From Bacillota bacterium (GTDB lineage: Bacteria > Bacillota > Clostridia > TANB77 > CAG-465): a stretch of DNA of 6,663 nucleotides. How positions within the stretch are numbered: position 1 is the first letter of the stretch; every line of letters begins with the position of its first letter. The stretch covers positions 1-6,663 of the forward strand of contig JAEYPQ010000034.1 of the NCBI GenBank assembly GCA_023410645.1, written 5' to 3'. The notes below the pieces were generated by a model, which was given only the letters and a program-made list of their open reading frames with translations, ran no database searches and was not told the DNA's origin. Made by a program: the position numbers and the translations under genes. Below are positions 1 to 6,508 of the stretch, one piece after another.

Positions 1-3000
1 CCCATGTTCCACTTCTTAATATCTCATTTTGTGTAAATGTATCATATCCTTCAGATTCTGTTTTATTTCCATATATTACTACATTTGTTATATCAAAATC
101 ACATCTTATATAGTAATATTTTATGAATTCATTTGTGTCTACATTGTTATAACTTGCTACACTTGATGTACTTACTCTTGGCGTTATGGTAAACGTAGCA
201 TTTTTCTGAAGATTCACTTGATTTTTATCAGAATGGTTTACAGTCTGTTGTGTAGCTATATCTACACTTATATTAAGTGGGGTTAATACATTTACTTTAT
301 TTACCTCTGAGTCCTTATATTCATGCATTTGAGTATTATTATTATCTACGCCTATATTTTCACTCGTTAATCCGTTACTTCTATTAAGTACTGTATCAAT
401 ATCATAATATATCCTTGCTTTTAATACTCTCATACCATTTACTTGTGTAAGTGGTATTCTTAATATTGGATTACTTTCAAAATCACTTACATTGGTTGTA
501 GCATTTCCTACTGTTTGATATTGTGTATAATTGTATGGATAATTTGGCACTGTTGTATCTATTTTCTTAGTTGCTTCATTTAAACTTCTTATACTCCATG
601 TTTGAATTATCTTATTTGTATTAAATAACTCTGGTTTATTTGGTAATTTAAATGTATCATTTGTTCCTGTAAGTGTGAATGTTAAATTTTGATGTGAAGC
701 AGCTGAACTTGCAGAAACTGCATTAAGTCTGGCCTGTAAATCACTTTCTAGTCTTGAAGTCTTACTACTACAATCATCTGAACCTCCAGTTCCACATGAC
801 CTATCAGATTCATCAGAAAGTGAGTAACTACTACTTGGTAAATCTACAGTTGTTATATTATCAGTAAAACCTCCATTCAATCTACTTTGATATGCACTTG
901 ATGTATTTAAAGTATATACTGTCTCTCCTTGATCAAATAATACCTCTCCTTTATTTGTAGTTGAATCGAATAAATCTACTTTTGAGATTCTGTACATTTT
1001 AAAGTTCTTTATTTTATAATATGTATGTTCATATGGTACGTTATATGTATATGTTAATGTTTTTGTAATTGTACGACTATATGATTGACATGTAGTATGA
1101 TATCCAATTATTTCTCTTTCACCTGTTGGATTTCCTTCTTCATCCAATATTGGATCTCCATAGTCTGGCGCTTTATGCGTTGAGTCACAACCACCATGTG
1201 TTAGACCACTTATATATCCTCTTACACTTATTGTTATTGTCGCAGTCTTAGTTCCAGTTCTTTTATTTTTCTCATAGTCTGCTCTTCTAAAATAATATGG
1301 ATATGCTCCAGATATATATCCTTTTAAAGCCTTGCCTGATGCTATATAATCTGTATCATCGCTTGATGTTGATGAAGAATACTTTGAACTTCCCGAATCA
1401 AGTGGATTATTTACAAATGCGAGCTTTCCTGTAAAATCTATATCTTGATTGTATGATCCATCTGCACCCTTTGGCCTATAATATAAATTAACATACGTAT
1501 AATTTATGGTTGAATTTGCTAAATTTACAGGTTGACTAGAAACTCTAGTAGCCGCATCTGCTTTAATTTTTGCAGAATTTTTAGAATTATCACTGCCTAT
1601 TTGATATCCTATATAATCATAATTACTATTTACATATGCAGATATTGTCATTCTATCTTGATATCCAATAATAAAATATTCACTTACATCATCAGGGATA
1701 CTTACCTTTTTACCACTTAAAGCATTATATCCATTAGGTTGATCTACACCATTAATTTTTTCTGTAGGATTTTTACCAATAAGATTACCATTTTGGTCAA
1801 AATGCCTTATAAATACTGTTCTTTGTTCTGGTGGTTTCTCTTGATAATAAAAATTAATCTGCACTGCACTTGCAGGCTTAAACTCTTTACCATCACCATA
1901 ATAATTTGAGCCTGTAACTTTTGTTTGAGTCGGCGTACTTCCCCAACTAGCATATATACCTCCAGTTTGATCAATTACAGAAAATGTAGATGCATATACT
2001 TTTTCACCTTCTGCATACGTATATGTCTTACCATTTGCAGGATATGTATATGCTGCTTCAAAATATTTATATGTTACATCATCATCTGCACCACCGCGTA
2101 AATCAATATTATTACTACCACTTACTATCTTTTTATCTTTATTTAAAACAACCTCATTTCCACTCTTATCTGTCAAATAATGATTTACTTTGATTGGTCT
2201 TGTATCATAATATAGACAAATAACCGTATTTTTTTTACTGGCTGAAAGACTAAAACTTTTATTCCATCCACCAGAATTTGATGATGAATCTATTTTTCCT
2301 TTTAAAGTAGCAATTGAATCATTATCTGAAGTTATATATTTATATCCAACATAATTATAATTGGTTTTCAGACCTAATGTTTTATCTAATACACTCTTTC
2401 CACTCTTTTTAAAGTCTCCTATATTATCGCCTTTACTAACCTCATCTAGAGTTATTTCCATTGCCGTATTTTCTGTAAACACATTTGTTTTACTTGTATC
2501 TTTATATTTATATATTATTGTCACATTTACATAATTATTAAAGAATGTCGGAGAAAAATTCATGTAAGCTTCATATGCATCGTCTGATACTATCGAATCA
2601 ATTGTAGAACCATTGCTACCTTTTTGACCTGATTTATAAAAATTATAGTCATACCCAGAATTAGCAGTTATATCTGTGGCATATATCTTAGATACATAAA
2701 ATGTATATTTATTATTTATTAATGGAACATTTCCTAAATTAACTTGTTGTTTCATCCACTCATAATAAGTATTATCCATTACATTCCAATTTATCATTGG
2801 TTTTTTACTATCAGCTACATTAGGTTTTATTGCATAATATTTTAAGATATCATCACCAATATATTTATATTCTATTTCTTTTGTTGATTTATTTCTATAG
2901 CCTAATTTTACTCCATAATTTGAAACTGTGTTATTTGGAACCATAACTCCATATTTTGTTTTATATGTATATGCAGTAACAAAATCTAGATCAGGATATT

Positions 3001-3352
3001 CTTTTGATTCAATTTTATCATTTGCAACAATATTAGTTTTTGTTACAATATTACTAGATGATATACTCATGTTTTTTACATTTCCGCTTAATAAGTTTCC
3101 ATCTTTTGTTGCTTTTAAAAATAAATTTTCTCCATTTTTAAAAAACTTAAATTCTCTTCCATTTTTATCTTTATTATAGTAGTCCTTTGAATAAACAGAT
3201 GGATCAGATGAATTAAAATAATATAATTCTATTGTATCTTTATTATATTGCCAAGTAATTTCTTCTCCAGCATATATATTTGAAAAAGATAATAATCCAA
3301 ATAAATTTAAAAATATAACAAATAATCTAAGTATTTTACTTTTATTAATCAT
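1..3352 (-). CDS. Very large secreted surface protein with repeated beta-type modules (3' end beyond the window)
   Basis: The frame is open for 1117 codons with no stop from the ATG at 3352 to the left edge, so the protein is partial at its C-terminus. Residues 1-28 form a signal peptide: basic start (MINKSK), hydrophobic core and a likely cut after IYA, giving a mature GEEITW start. Three roughly 105-120 residue modules lie at about 275-382, 384-505 and 511-628. They open with V/I-rich strands followed by D-x-[SN]-G-like turns, and modules 1 and 3 share NYxY[VI]GYxxxSDN; this loosely recalls MucBP-type adhesin modules. Residues 640-900 are Ser/Thr-rich with paired cysteines (722/755 and 853/861). 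Residues 1020-1025 read VNVLTP. At least twelve Tyr-Tyr pairs occur. A role as adhesin or structural surface protein is inferred; no catalytic motif is seen. The cell-wall anchoring signal, if any, would lie outside the window. It is the second gene of an operon with the SLH-like membrane protein. Confidence 0.92.
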   Translation of the reverse strand, partial: MINKSKILRLFVIFLNLFGLLSFSNIYAGEEITWQYNKDTIELYYFNSSDPSVYSKDYYNKDKNGREFKFFKNGENLFLKATKDGNLLSGNVKNMSISSSNIVTKTNIVANDKIESKEYPDLDFVTAYTYKTKYGVMVPNNTVSNYGVKLGYRNKSTKEIEYKYIGDDILKYYAIKPNVADSKKPMINWNVMDNTYYEWMKQQVNLGNVPLINNKYTFYVSKIYATDITANSGYDYNFYKSGQKGSNGSTIDSIVSDDAYEAYMNFSPTFFNNYVNVTIIYKYKDTSKTNVFTENTAMEITLDEVSKGDNIGDFKKSGKSVLDKTLGLKTNYNYVGYKYITSDNDSIATLKGKIDSSSNSGGWNKSFSLSASKKNTVICLYYDTRPIKVNHYLTDKSGNEVVLNKDKKIVSGSNNIDLRGGADDDVTYKYFEAAYTYPANGKTYTYAEGEKVYASTFSVIDQTGGIYASWGSTPTQTKVTGSNYYGDGKEFKPASAVQINFYYQEKPPEQRTVFIRHFDQNGNLIGKNPTEKINGVDQPNGYNALSGKKVSIPDDVSEYFIIGYQDRMTISAYVNSNYDYIGYQIGSDNSKNSAKIKADAATRVSSQPVNLANSTINYTYVNLYYRPKGADGSYNQDIDFTGKLAFVNNPLDSGSSKYSSSTSSDDTDYIASGKALKGYISGAYPYYFRRADYEKNKRTGTKTATITISVRGYISGLTHGGCDSTHKAPDYGDPILDEEGNPTGEREIIGYHTTCQSYSRTITKTLTYTYNVPYEHTYYKIKNFKMYRISKVDLFDSTTNKGEVLFDQGETVYTLNTSSAYQSRLNGGFTDNITTVDLPSSSYSLSDESDRSCGTGGSDDCSSKTSRLESDLQARLNAVSASSAASHQNLTFTLTGTNDTFKLPNKPELFNTNKIIQTWSIRSLNEATKKIDTTVPNYPYNYTQYQTVGNATTNVSDFESNPILRIPLTQVNGMRVLKARIYYDIDTVLNRSNGLTSENIGVDNNNTQMHEYKDSEVNKVNVLTPLNISVDIATQQTVNHSDKNQVNLQKNATFTITPRVSTSSVASYNNVDTNEFIKYYYIRCDFDITNVVIYGNKTESEGYDTFTQNEILRSGTW
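1469..1822 (-). repeat. Protein repeat module 3 (residues about 511-628)
   Basis: The module opens TVFIRHFDQNGNLIG, with the same strand plus D-x-[SN]-G turn as module 2. It contains NYDYIGYQIGSDN (577-589), matching module 1 at eight or more of thirteen positions. It closes with YTYVNLYYRPKG. A Pro-Pro linker (residues 506-507) separates it from module 2. Confidence 0.5.
1838..2203 (-). repeat. Protein repeat module 2 (residues about 384-505)
   Basis: The module opens PIKVNHYLTDKSGNEVV, a V-x-x-Y-x-x-D-x-x-G pattern like MucBP-type modules, and closes with VQINFYYQEKPP. The central NYxYVGY core is not clear here; VTYKYFEAAYTY (426-437) may occupy its place. It is the most diverged of the three modules, so its membership rests mainly on its first and last strands and on its length. 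Confidence 0.4.
2207..2530 (-). repeat. Protein repeat module 1 (residues about 275-382)
   Basis: The module opens with the strand VTIIYKYKD and contains the Y-rich core NYNYVGYKYITSDN (331-344). It closes on the strand TVICLYYDTR, which leads straight into the next module. The core is the best match to module 3. It is a diverged amino-acid repeat, not a DNA repeat, and the boundaries are estimated by eye. Confidence 0.5.
3269..3352 (-). other. Signal peptide of the large surface protein
   Basis: The first 28 residues are MINKSK, then a hydrophobic run rich in Leu/Phe/Ile, then SNIYA before GEE. Small Ala at -1 and Ile at -3 fit a type I signal peptidase site. There is no lipobox Cys, so a lipoprotein is excluded. 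Confidence 0.85.
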
Positions 3353-3353
3353 A

Positions 3354-4682
3354 TTAATCAATTCCCCCCACTGGATCAGTACTTTCAGTCATATATACAT
3401 CTACTACTTTACCTGCTATTGAATTACTTAACGAAAATTCTGAAATACAATAGTTTCCATAGTCATTTACTAATGGAATATCATATATTACTTCATTATT
3501 ACCTAAATTATAAATTAACTCCTCATTAGAATCATCATCAAGATAAATTAAATTTTTTAAATTTATGGCATGTTGAATATTATAACTTACCTTTATTCTA
3601 GCTCTATATCTCATTCCATCATAATAAACAATTGGTTCTTGGAACTTAGCCTCGCCAGATATAACTATTTCATTTGTTTTAACATAATCTATGTATGATC
3701 TTAATTTTTCTTCATCAGTATTTATATTTAGATTTTCATTTATTTTATTACTAAAATCTTCGTAATTCATTGTTTTATAGTCAATATTGAACAATGTATT
3801 CAGATATTGTTCTGCTACATTTTTTATCTCATTATAATTTTGTCTTTGTGTCTCGTAAACTTCTATTGAATCCTTTACCATTACACCTAAAAAATAATAT
3901 TTTTTTATTTCATATACTGAACTATCAACATCTTCAACACTATATGGATAATCATTGGCATTAGATGGCATTTTTGATTTATCAGTATTTAAAGTAGCAC
4001 CATCTATAGTTAACAAATTATCTTTTTGTACATAATCAACTATTAATTTATTTAACATTCCTTTTGTTACTTTAGCATTTCCATTTATTTTTTTGTTTGT
4101 ATTTTCTATTATATTAGCAAAAATTAGATTTTTGATTGAATCCTTTTGTGAATTACTAAACTTATCATAATTTTTAATACTTATATCAACATTTGTTGGT
4201 GTCTCTTTATTAAGTAATATTTTTCTTGAATTAGCTAGTTCTTCTATTATATTTATATAAGTTTCTTTATCATTTTCATTTTCCGCTGTTATTGAATCTT
4301 GAGATATAATTCCCATAGATTTTGCATATTCAACCCAAATATAATTTGAATATTCTTTATTTTCAATGTCAATAAAAGGTGATATATCATTTGTCTTTAA
4401 AGTAGCTGATACAATAATTTTTATAGCTTCAGATTTTGTTATATATTGATATGATTTTGGAGAAGTATTATTATATAATTTGCTAAAACCATATGAATTC
4501 ATATTTTCTTCATACTGCTTGTACTTCATATTTGACAAGTATATAATACCTTTATAAATGCCAAATATCATTAATGATATAACAACTATACATATTAATA
4601 TAGCTACTACTTGTTTTAAATATTTTTTTATATTTATTTTACTTTTCCTACTTTCCTCTTTATTATCATTTTTCTCTTTCAT
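3354..4682 (-). CDS. Membrane-anchored protein with degenerate SLH-like domains
   Basis: The protein has 442 residues. Residues 1-21 are charged and Lys-rich, and about 22-49 form one long hydrophobic segment (LKQVVAILICIVVISLMIFG and onward). No cleavage site follows, so it is probably a single-pass protein with its bulk outside the cell. Residues 80-156 look like S-layer homology sequence: ITKSEAIKIIV (compare ITRAE), then FIDIENKEYSNYIWVEYAKS and MGII, then a helix TYINIIEELA. A second diverged unit spans about 171-222, with SIKNLIFANII and VTKGMLNKLIV. A motif YPYSVEDVDSSVYE (245-258) follows, then a helical stretch and a beta-rich C-terminal domain (about 335-435) that I do not recognise. 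SLH domains generally bind secondary cell-wall polymers; whether these can is uncertain. It is the first gene of an operon with the giant surface protein, which suggests a joint envelope role. The ATG is preferred because a strong ribosome binding site precedes it and no other in-frame start fits. Confidence 0.9.
   Translation of the reverse strand: MKEKNDNKEESRKSKINIKKYLKQVVAILICIVVISLMIFGIYKGIIYLSNMKYKQYEENMNSYGFSKLYNNTSPKSYQYITKSEAIKIIVSATLKTNDISPFIDIENKEYSNYIWVEYAKSMGIISQDSITAENENDKETYINIIEELANSRKILLNKETPTNVDISIKNYDKFSNSQKDSIKNLIFANIIENTNKKINGNAKVTKGMLNKLIVDYVQKDNLLTIDGATLNTDKSKMPSNANDYPYSVEDVDSSVYEIKKYYFLGVMVKDSIEVYETQRQNYNEIKNVAEQYLNTLFNIDYKTMNYEDFSNKINENLNINTDEEKLRSYIDYVKTNEIVISGEAKFQEPIVYYDGMRYRARIKVSYNIQHAINLKNLIYLDDDSNEELIYNLGNNEVIYDIPLVNDYGNYCISEFSLSNSIAGKVVDVYMTESTDPVGGID
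3364..3369 (-). promoter_or_regulatory. Weak, unusual G-run ribosome binding site of the large surface protein
   Basis: Six consecutive G bases lie 11 bases before the ATG at 3352, inside the last codons of the upstream gene. They can pair with the anti-Shine-Dalgarno CCUCC only through a G-U wobble. No AGGAGG is present. With only one base between the upstream TAA and this ATG, start is probably helped by ribosomes finishing the upstream gene. Confidence 0.5.
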
Positions 4683-4693
4683 ATATCAAAAAT

Positions 4694-4701
4694 TCCTCCT
4701 A
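4694..4701 (-). promoter_or_regulatory. Ribosome binding site of the SLH-like membrane protein gene
   Basis: TAGGAGGA on the minus strand is a full Shine-Dalgarno match. The GGAGG ends 12 bases before the ATG at 4682, slightly longer than usual. No in-frame ATG, GTG or TTG lies between them, so this site supports the ATG chosen. Confidence 0.85.
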
Positions 4702-4713
4702 ATTTGAAATTAG
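4699..4713. promoter_or_regulatory. 15-base palindrome overlapping a Shine-Dalgarno site (candidate operator)
   Basis: CTAATTT-G-AAATTAG is a perfect 7-base inverted repeat around one central base. It lies in the 5' untranslated region of the minus-strand operon and its edge overlaps that operon's AGGAGG. It could be a repressor operator downstream of the promoter. In RNA it could form only a weak 5-base-pair hairpin. Such AT-only arms also arise by chance in DNA this AT-rich. Confidence 0.35.
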
Positions 4714-4745
4714 AATTTTACATTTTATTTTTCTTATAATATCTA

Positions 4746-4774
4746 ATTATATAATGAAAGATAAAATATATCAA
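4746..4774 (-). promoter_or_regulatory. Sigma-A promoter of the surface-protein operon
   Basis: On the minus strand, TTGATA (4774-4769) and TATAAT (4751-4746) are separated by exactly 17 bases. The -10 box is perfect and the -35 box has one mismatch (TTGACA consensus). Transcription should start near 4739, giving a leader of about 57 bases before the SLH-like gene. It probably drives both minus-strand genes, because no room for a promoter exists between them. Confidence 0.8.
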
Positions 4775-4891
4775 CCAGTTTTCTAACATTTTTGATGTTT
4801 TTGTATATTTTTTTATCATTTTTTTAGAATATAATTAAATTACTATAAATACTATTTTTTATAATATATTTACATACAGTTTTTAGCTTTG

Positions 4892-4920
4892 TTGACATAA
4901 TAATAAATTTGTGGTAAAAT
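4892..4920 (+). promoter_or_regulatory. Sigma-A promoter with extended -10 for the LRR protein gene
   Basis: A perfect TTGACA (4892-4897) is followed after 17 bases by TAAAAT (4915-4920), which is preceded by TGG, the TG of an extended -10. Transcription should start near 4927, leaving a leader of about 58 bases. The match suggests a strong promoter unless repressed. Confidence 0.82.
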
Positions 4921-4970
4921 ATATATTATACACTATGATATAAGTAATTTGTTTTAATAAAAAATAAACT

Positions 4971-4978
4971 TAGGAGGT
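4971..4978 (+). promoter_or_regulatory. Ribosome binding site of the LRR protein gene
   Basis: TAGGAGGT is a full Shine-Dalgarno match. GGAGG ends seven bases before the ATG at 4985, which is the ideal spacing and fixes this start. Confidence 0.9.
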
Positions 4979-4984
4979 ATAACT

Positions 4985-6469
4985 ATGAAAAAACGGACTG
5001 GCATTATATTATTAATTGCATTAATGATATTTAATTTACTACCGATCAATGCATATGCTTATGATGGTATGTCATCAATTTTTTGTTCAAATGACACTGA
5101 CAATTTTAATGATAACATGAGTAAATTAATTTTTAAAATTATAAAACCTGCTTCTGAAAATAAACACGGAGAAGTAAAAGTAATTGGTGGGTACACAAAT
5201 TATGATTTTGAAAGATTAGAACCGGCTGATAATATTCCAGAAAAACATCTTGTAATTCCTGATATGATTATTTATAATAGTTATACCTATATAGTAACAA
5301 CTATAGGAGGCGCAGCATTTGCAAATACAAATCTTGAATCAATAGATTTCAATGATAGTCTATCAACTATTGAATATAGTGCATTTATGAATACTAATAT
5401 AGTTGAATTAGATTTAAAAAATATCAAAGAAATCGATCAAACTTCATTTAGCGTATGTAACAAAATAAGTAAGATTTCCGTAAACGATTCTAATTCTTCT
5501 TTTAAGGTAATAAATGGCCTTTTACTAAGTAAGGATGAAAAAATTCTGTACTTAATATCAAACAGTGATAAGACTGAAATAACTTTAATTGAAGGAATTG
5601 AGATTATAAAAACAAATTCCTTTACGACTTACATTAATGAAGATGGATCTTATGATATTGTAAAAATAACTCTCCCATCTACTTTAAAACAGATAGAAGA
5701 GTTTGCATTTGATTCAAAGATAATTGTTTTCAAAGGAAAAAATCCTCCTAAAATTAGTGACAATTTTGCTGGTAGGTACATAAAGGTTCCTGAAGGTAGT
5801 ATAAAAAAATATCAGCAAAATTTGAACACTTATAAAGAAAAGACGTTTACAAGTGAAAATATAATGACTAGTATTAAGAATATTGAAGTAAACGAATCTT
5901 TCTTAAAATCAATATCCACAAAATCCTTTATTCAAAAAGGTTTAAAAATACCTTCTGATATTTCTAAAGAAAACTATAAAACTATACAAAAATTCGCCTT
6001 AGAACTAACAAAAGATTGTAAGAAGGACGAAGATAAGGTTAAAGTAATAGTTGGCTGGATTTCAAAAGAAAAGTTTTGGAATTTAGATGCATTTTCGAAA
6101 TTTGACGGATTATTACTTCAAGTTAAAGGAGATTATAAAGAAAAAAATACATACGAGGCATTTAAGCAAAAATCTCTTATTAACTCTGAATTTTCAAACC
6201 TTTTGAATGTAATGCTTCGCTCAGTGGGAATATCCTCAATTACAATTTCTACTGAACCTAAGGATTCTATGTCAAGTGATCAATGGTGTATAAATGCTGC
6301 TTATTATGAGAATTCATGGCACCTTATAGATATTGTGAATTGTACATGGAATAAGTTTGAAAATGGAACTTACATTAAAACAGATAATCTTAATTTTAAT
6401 AAGATCTATTTTGATCAAAGTATCGAACTCTTTTCCTTAAAAGACGAAATACTTTACTATGTCAAATAA
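4985..6469 (+). CDS. Secreted BspA-type leucine-rich repeat protein with a degenerate transglutaminase-like domain
   Basis: The protein has 494 residues. Residues 1-25 are a signal peptide (MKKRTG, hydrophobic core, cut after AYA). Residues about 88-285 are BspA/LRR_5-type repeats: HLVIPDMIIYNSYTYIVTTI, then GGAAFANTNLESIDFNDSL, STIEYSAFMNT and ITLPSTLKQIEEFAF, ending in the family's typical cap RYIKVPEGSIKKYQQN (264-279). Residues about 330-456 fit a transglutaminase-like fold: EDKVKVIVGWISKEKFW, NLLNVMLRSVGI, then N437-x7-W445-x3-D449 and TW. The catalytic Cys position is Asn400 and the His position is Trp434; only Asp449 remains. The domain is therefore probably inactive and may bind protein or glycan instead. 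It is a single-gene unit with its own promoter and terminator, divergent from the surface operon. A surface or secreted binding role is inferred. No cell-wall anchoring motif is visible, and the C-terminus ends soon after the domain. Confidence 0.93.
   Translation: MKKRTGIILLIALMIFNLLPINAYAYDGMSSIFCSNDTDNFNDNMSKLIFKIIKPASENKHGEVKVIGGYTNYDFERLEPADNIPEKHLVIPDMIIYNSYTYIVTTIGGAAFANTNLESIDFNDSLSTIEYSAFMNTNIVELDLKNIKEIDQTSFSVCNKISKISVNDSNSSFKVINGLLLSKDEKILYLISNSDKTEITLIEGIEIIKTNSFTTYINEDGSYDIVKITLPSTLKQIEEFAFDSKIIVFKGKNPPKISDNFAGRYIKVPEGSIKKYQQNLNTYKEKTFTSENIMTSIKNIEVNESFLKSISTKSFIQKGLKIPSDISKENYKTIQKFALELTKDCKKDEDKVKVIVGWISKEKFWNLDAFSKFDGLLLQVKGDYKEKNTYEAFKQKSLINSEFSNLLNVMLRSVGISSITISTEPKDSMSSDQWCINAAYYENSWHLIDIVNCTWNKFENGTYIKTDNLNFNKIYFDQSIELFSLKDEILYYVK
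5246..5839 (+). other. BspA-type leucine-rich repeat domain (residues 88-285)
   Basis: The region carries repeats of the form L..I....L..I...AF, with AF at 111-112, AF at 133-134, SF at 154-155, SF at 212-213 and AF at 241-242. It ends with the PEGSIKKY cap. Such domains usually present a curved protein- or receptor-binding face outside the cell. Confidence 0.8.
5972..6352 (+). other. Transglutaminase-like domain lacking catalytic Cys and His (residues 330-456)
   Basis: The fold landmarks are present: a D/E-K-V-K-x-I-x-x-W-I helix (350-359), L-x-N-V-M-L-R-S-V-G-I (407-416), and N-x7-W-x3-D (437, 445, 449). The usual G-[VI]-C-x-x-[FY]-A reads LINSEFS, placing Asn400 at the Cys. The usual HAWN reads WCIN, placing Trp434 at the His. 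Cys435 and Cys453 are nearby but out of register. Confidence 0.7.
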
Positions 6470-6474
6470 TAAAG

Positions 6475-6503
6475 AAGAATCGGACAATGTCCGATTCTTT
6501 TTT
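6475..6503 (+). terminator. Intrinsic terminator after the LRR protein gene, possibly two-way
   Basis: AAGAATCGGAC (6475-6485) pairs perfectly with GTCCGATTCTT (6489-6499) across a three-base AAT loop, and a run of six T ends at 6503. It starts five bases after the TAA at 6467-6469. On the minus strand the same hairpin is followed by TATTATTTG, a weaker U-rich tail, so it may also end the converging gene that stops at 6509. Confidence 0.92.
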
Positions 6504-6508
6504 ATAGT

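Larger units (their letters stand above)
4683..4984. other. Divergent intergenic control region (302 bases, no gene)
   Basis: This very AT-rich gap separates two divergent transcription units. It holds one promoter and one Shine-Dalgarno site for each side plus the palindrome at 4699-4713. The two -35 boxes are 117 bases apart, leaving room for a shared regulator. The rest is T-runs and A/T tracts (for example 4800-4826 and 4853-4870) with no open frame or recognisable RNA structure. The leaders (about 57 and 58 bases) are too short for a typical riboswitch. Confidence 0.8.

Noticed and set aside
1532..1720. Short plus-strand open frame of 62 codons
   Set aside because: It lies wholly inside the continuous minus-strand frame of the large protein, has no ribosome binding site and gives a low-complexity Ile/Ser/Tyr translation.
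1990..2193. Short plus-strand open frame of 67 codons
   Set aside because: It is antisense to the large protein; the translation is His/Tyr/Leu low complexity, an image of the Tyr- and Val-rich strands opposite, with no ribosome binding site.
2928..3179. Plus-strand open frame of 83 codons that looks hydrophobic, like a small membrane protein
   Set aside because: It is antisense to the N-terminal part of the large protein, where Lys/Asn-rich codons produce Phe/Leu/Ile on the opposite strand. No promoter or ribosome binding site is seen.
1..3352. Possible reading of TGA as tryptophan (Mollicute code), given the extreme AT content
   Set aside because: All Trp codons in the four frames are TGG, and no in-frame TGA is found in any of them, so the standard bacterial code fits.
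4785..4799. Inverted repeat AACAT-5-ATGTT just upstream of the minus-strand promoter
   Set aside because: The arms are only five bases and A/T-dominated, and are expected by chance in DNA of this composition. It is not strong enough to call an operator.
4800..4870. T-runs in the intergenic region as a possible terminator or origin-like element
   Set aside because: There is no GC-containing stem before the T-runs, no DnaA-box cluster and no iterons, so they are only AT tracts.
4927..4984. Riboswitch or leader-peptide attenuator in the LRR gene leader
   Set aside because: The leader is about 58 bases, has no stable stem, terminator or short open frame with its own ribosome binding site.
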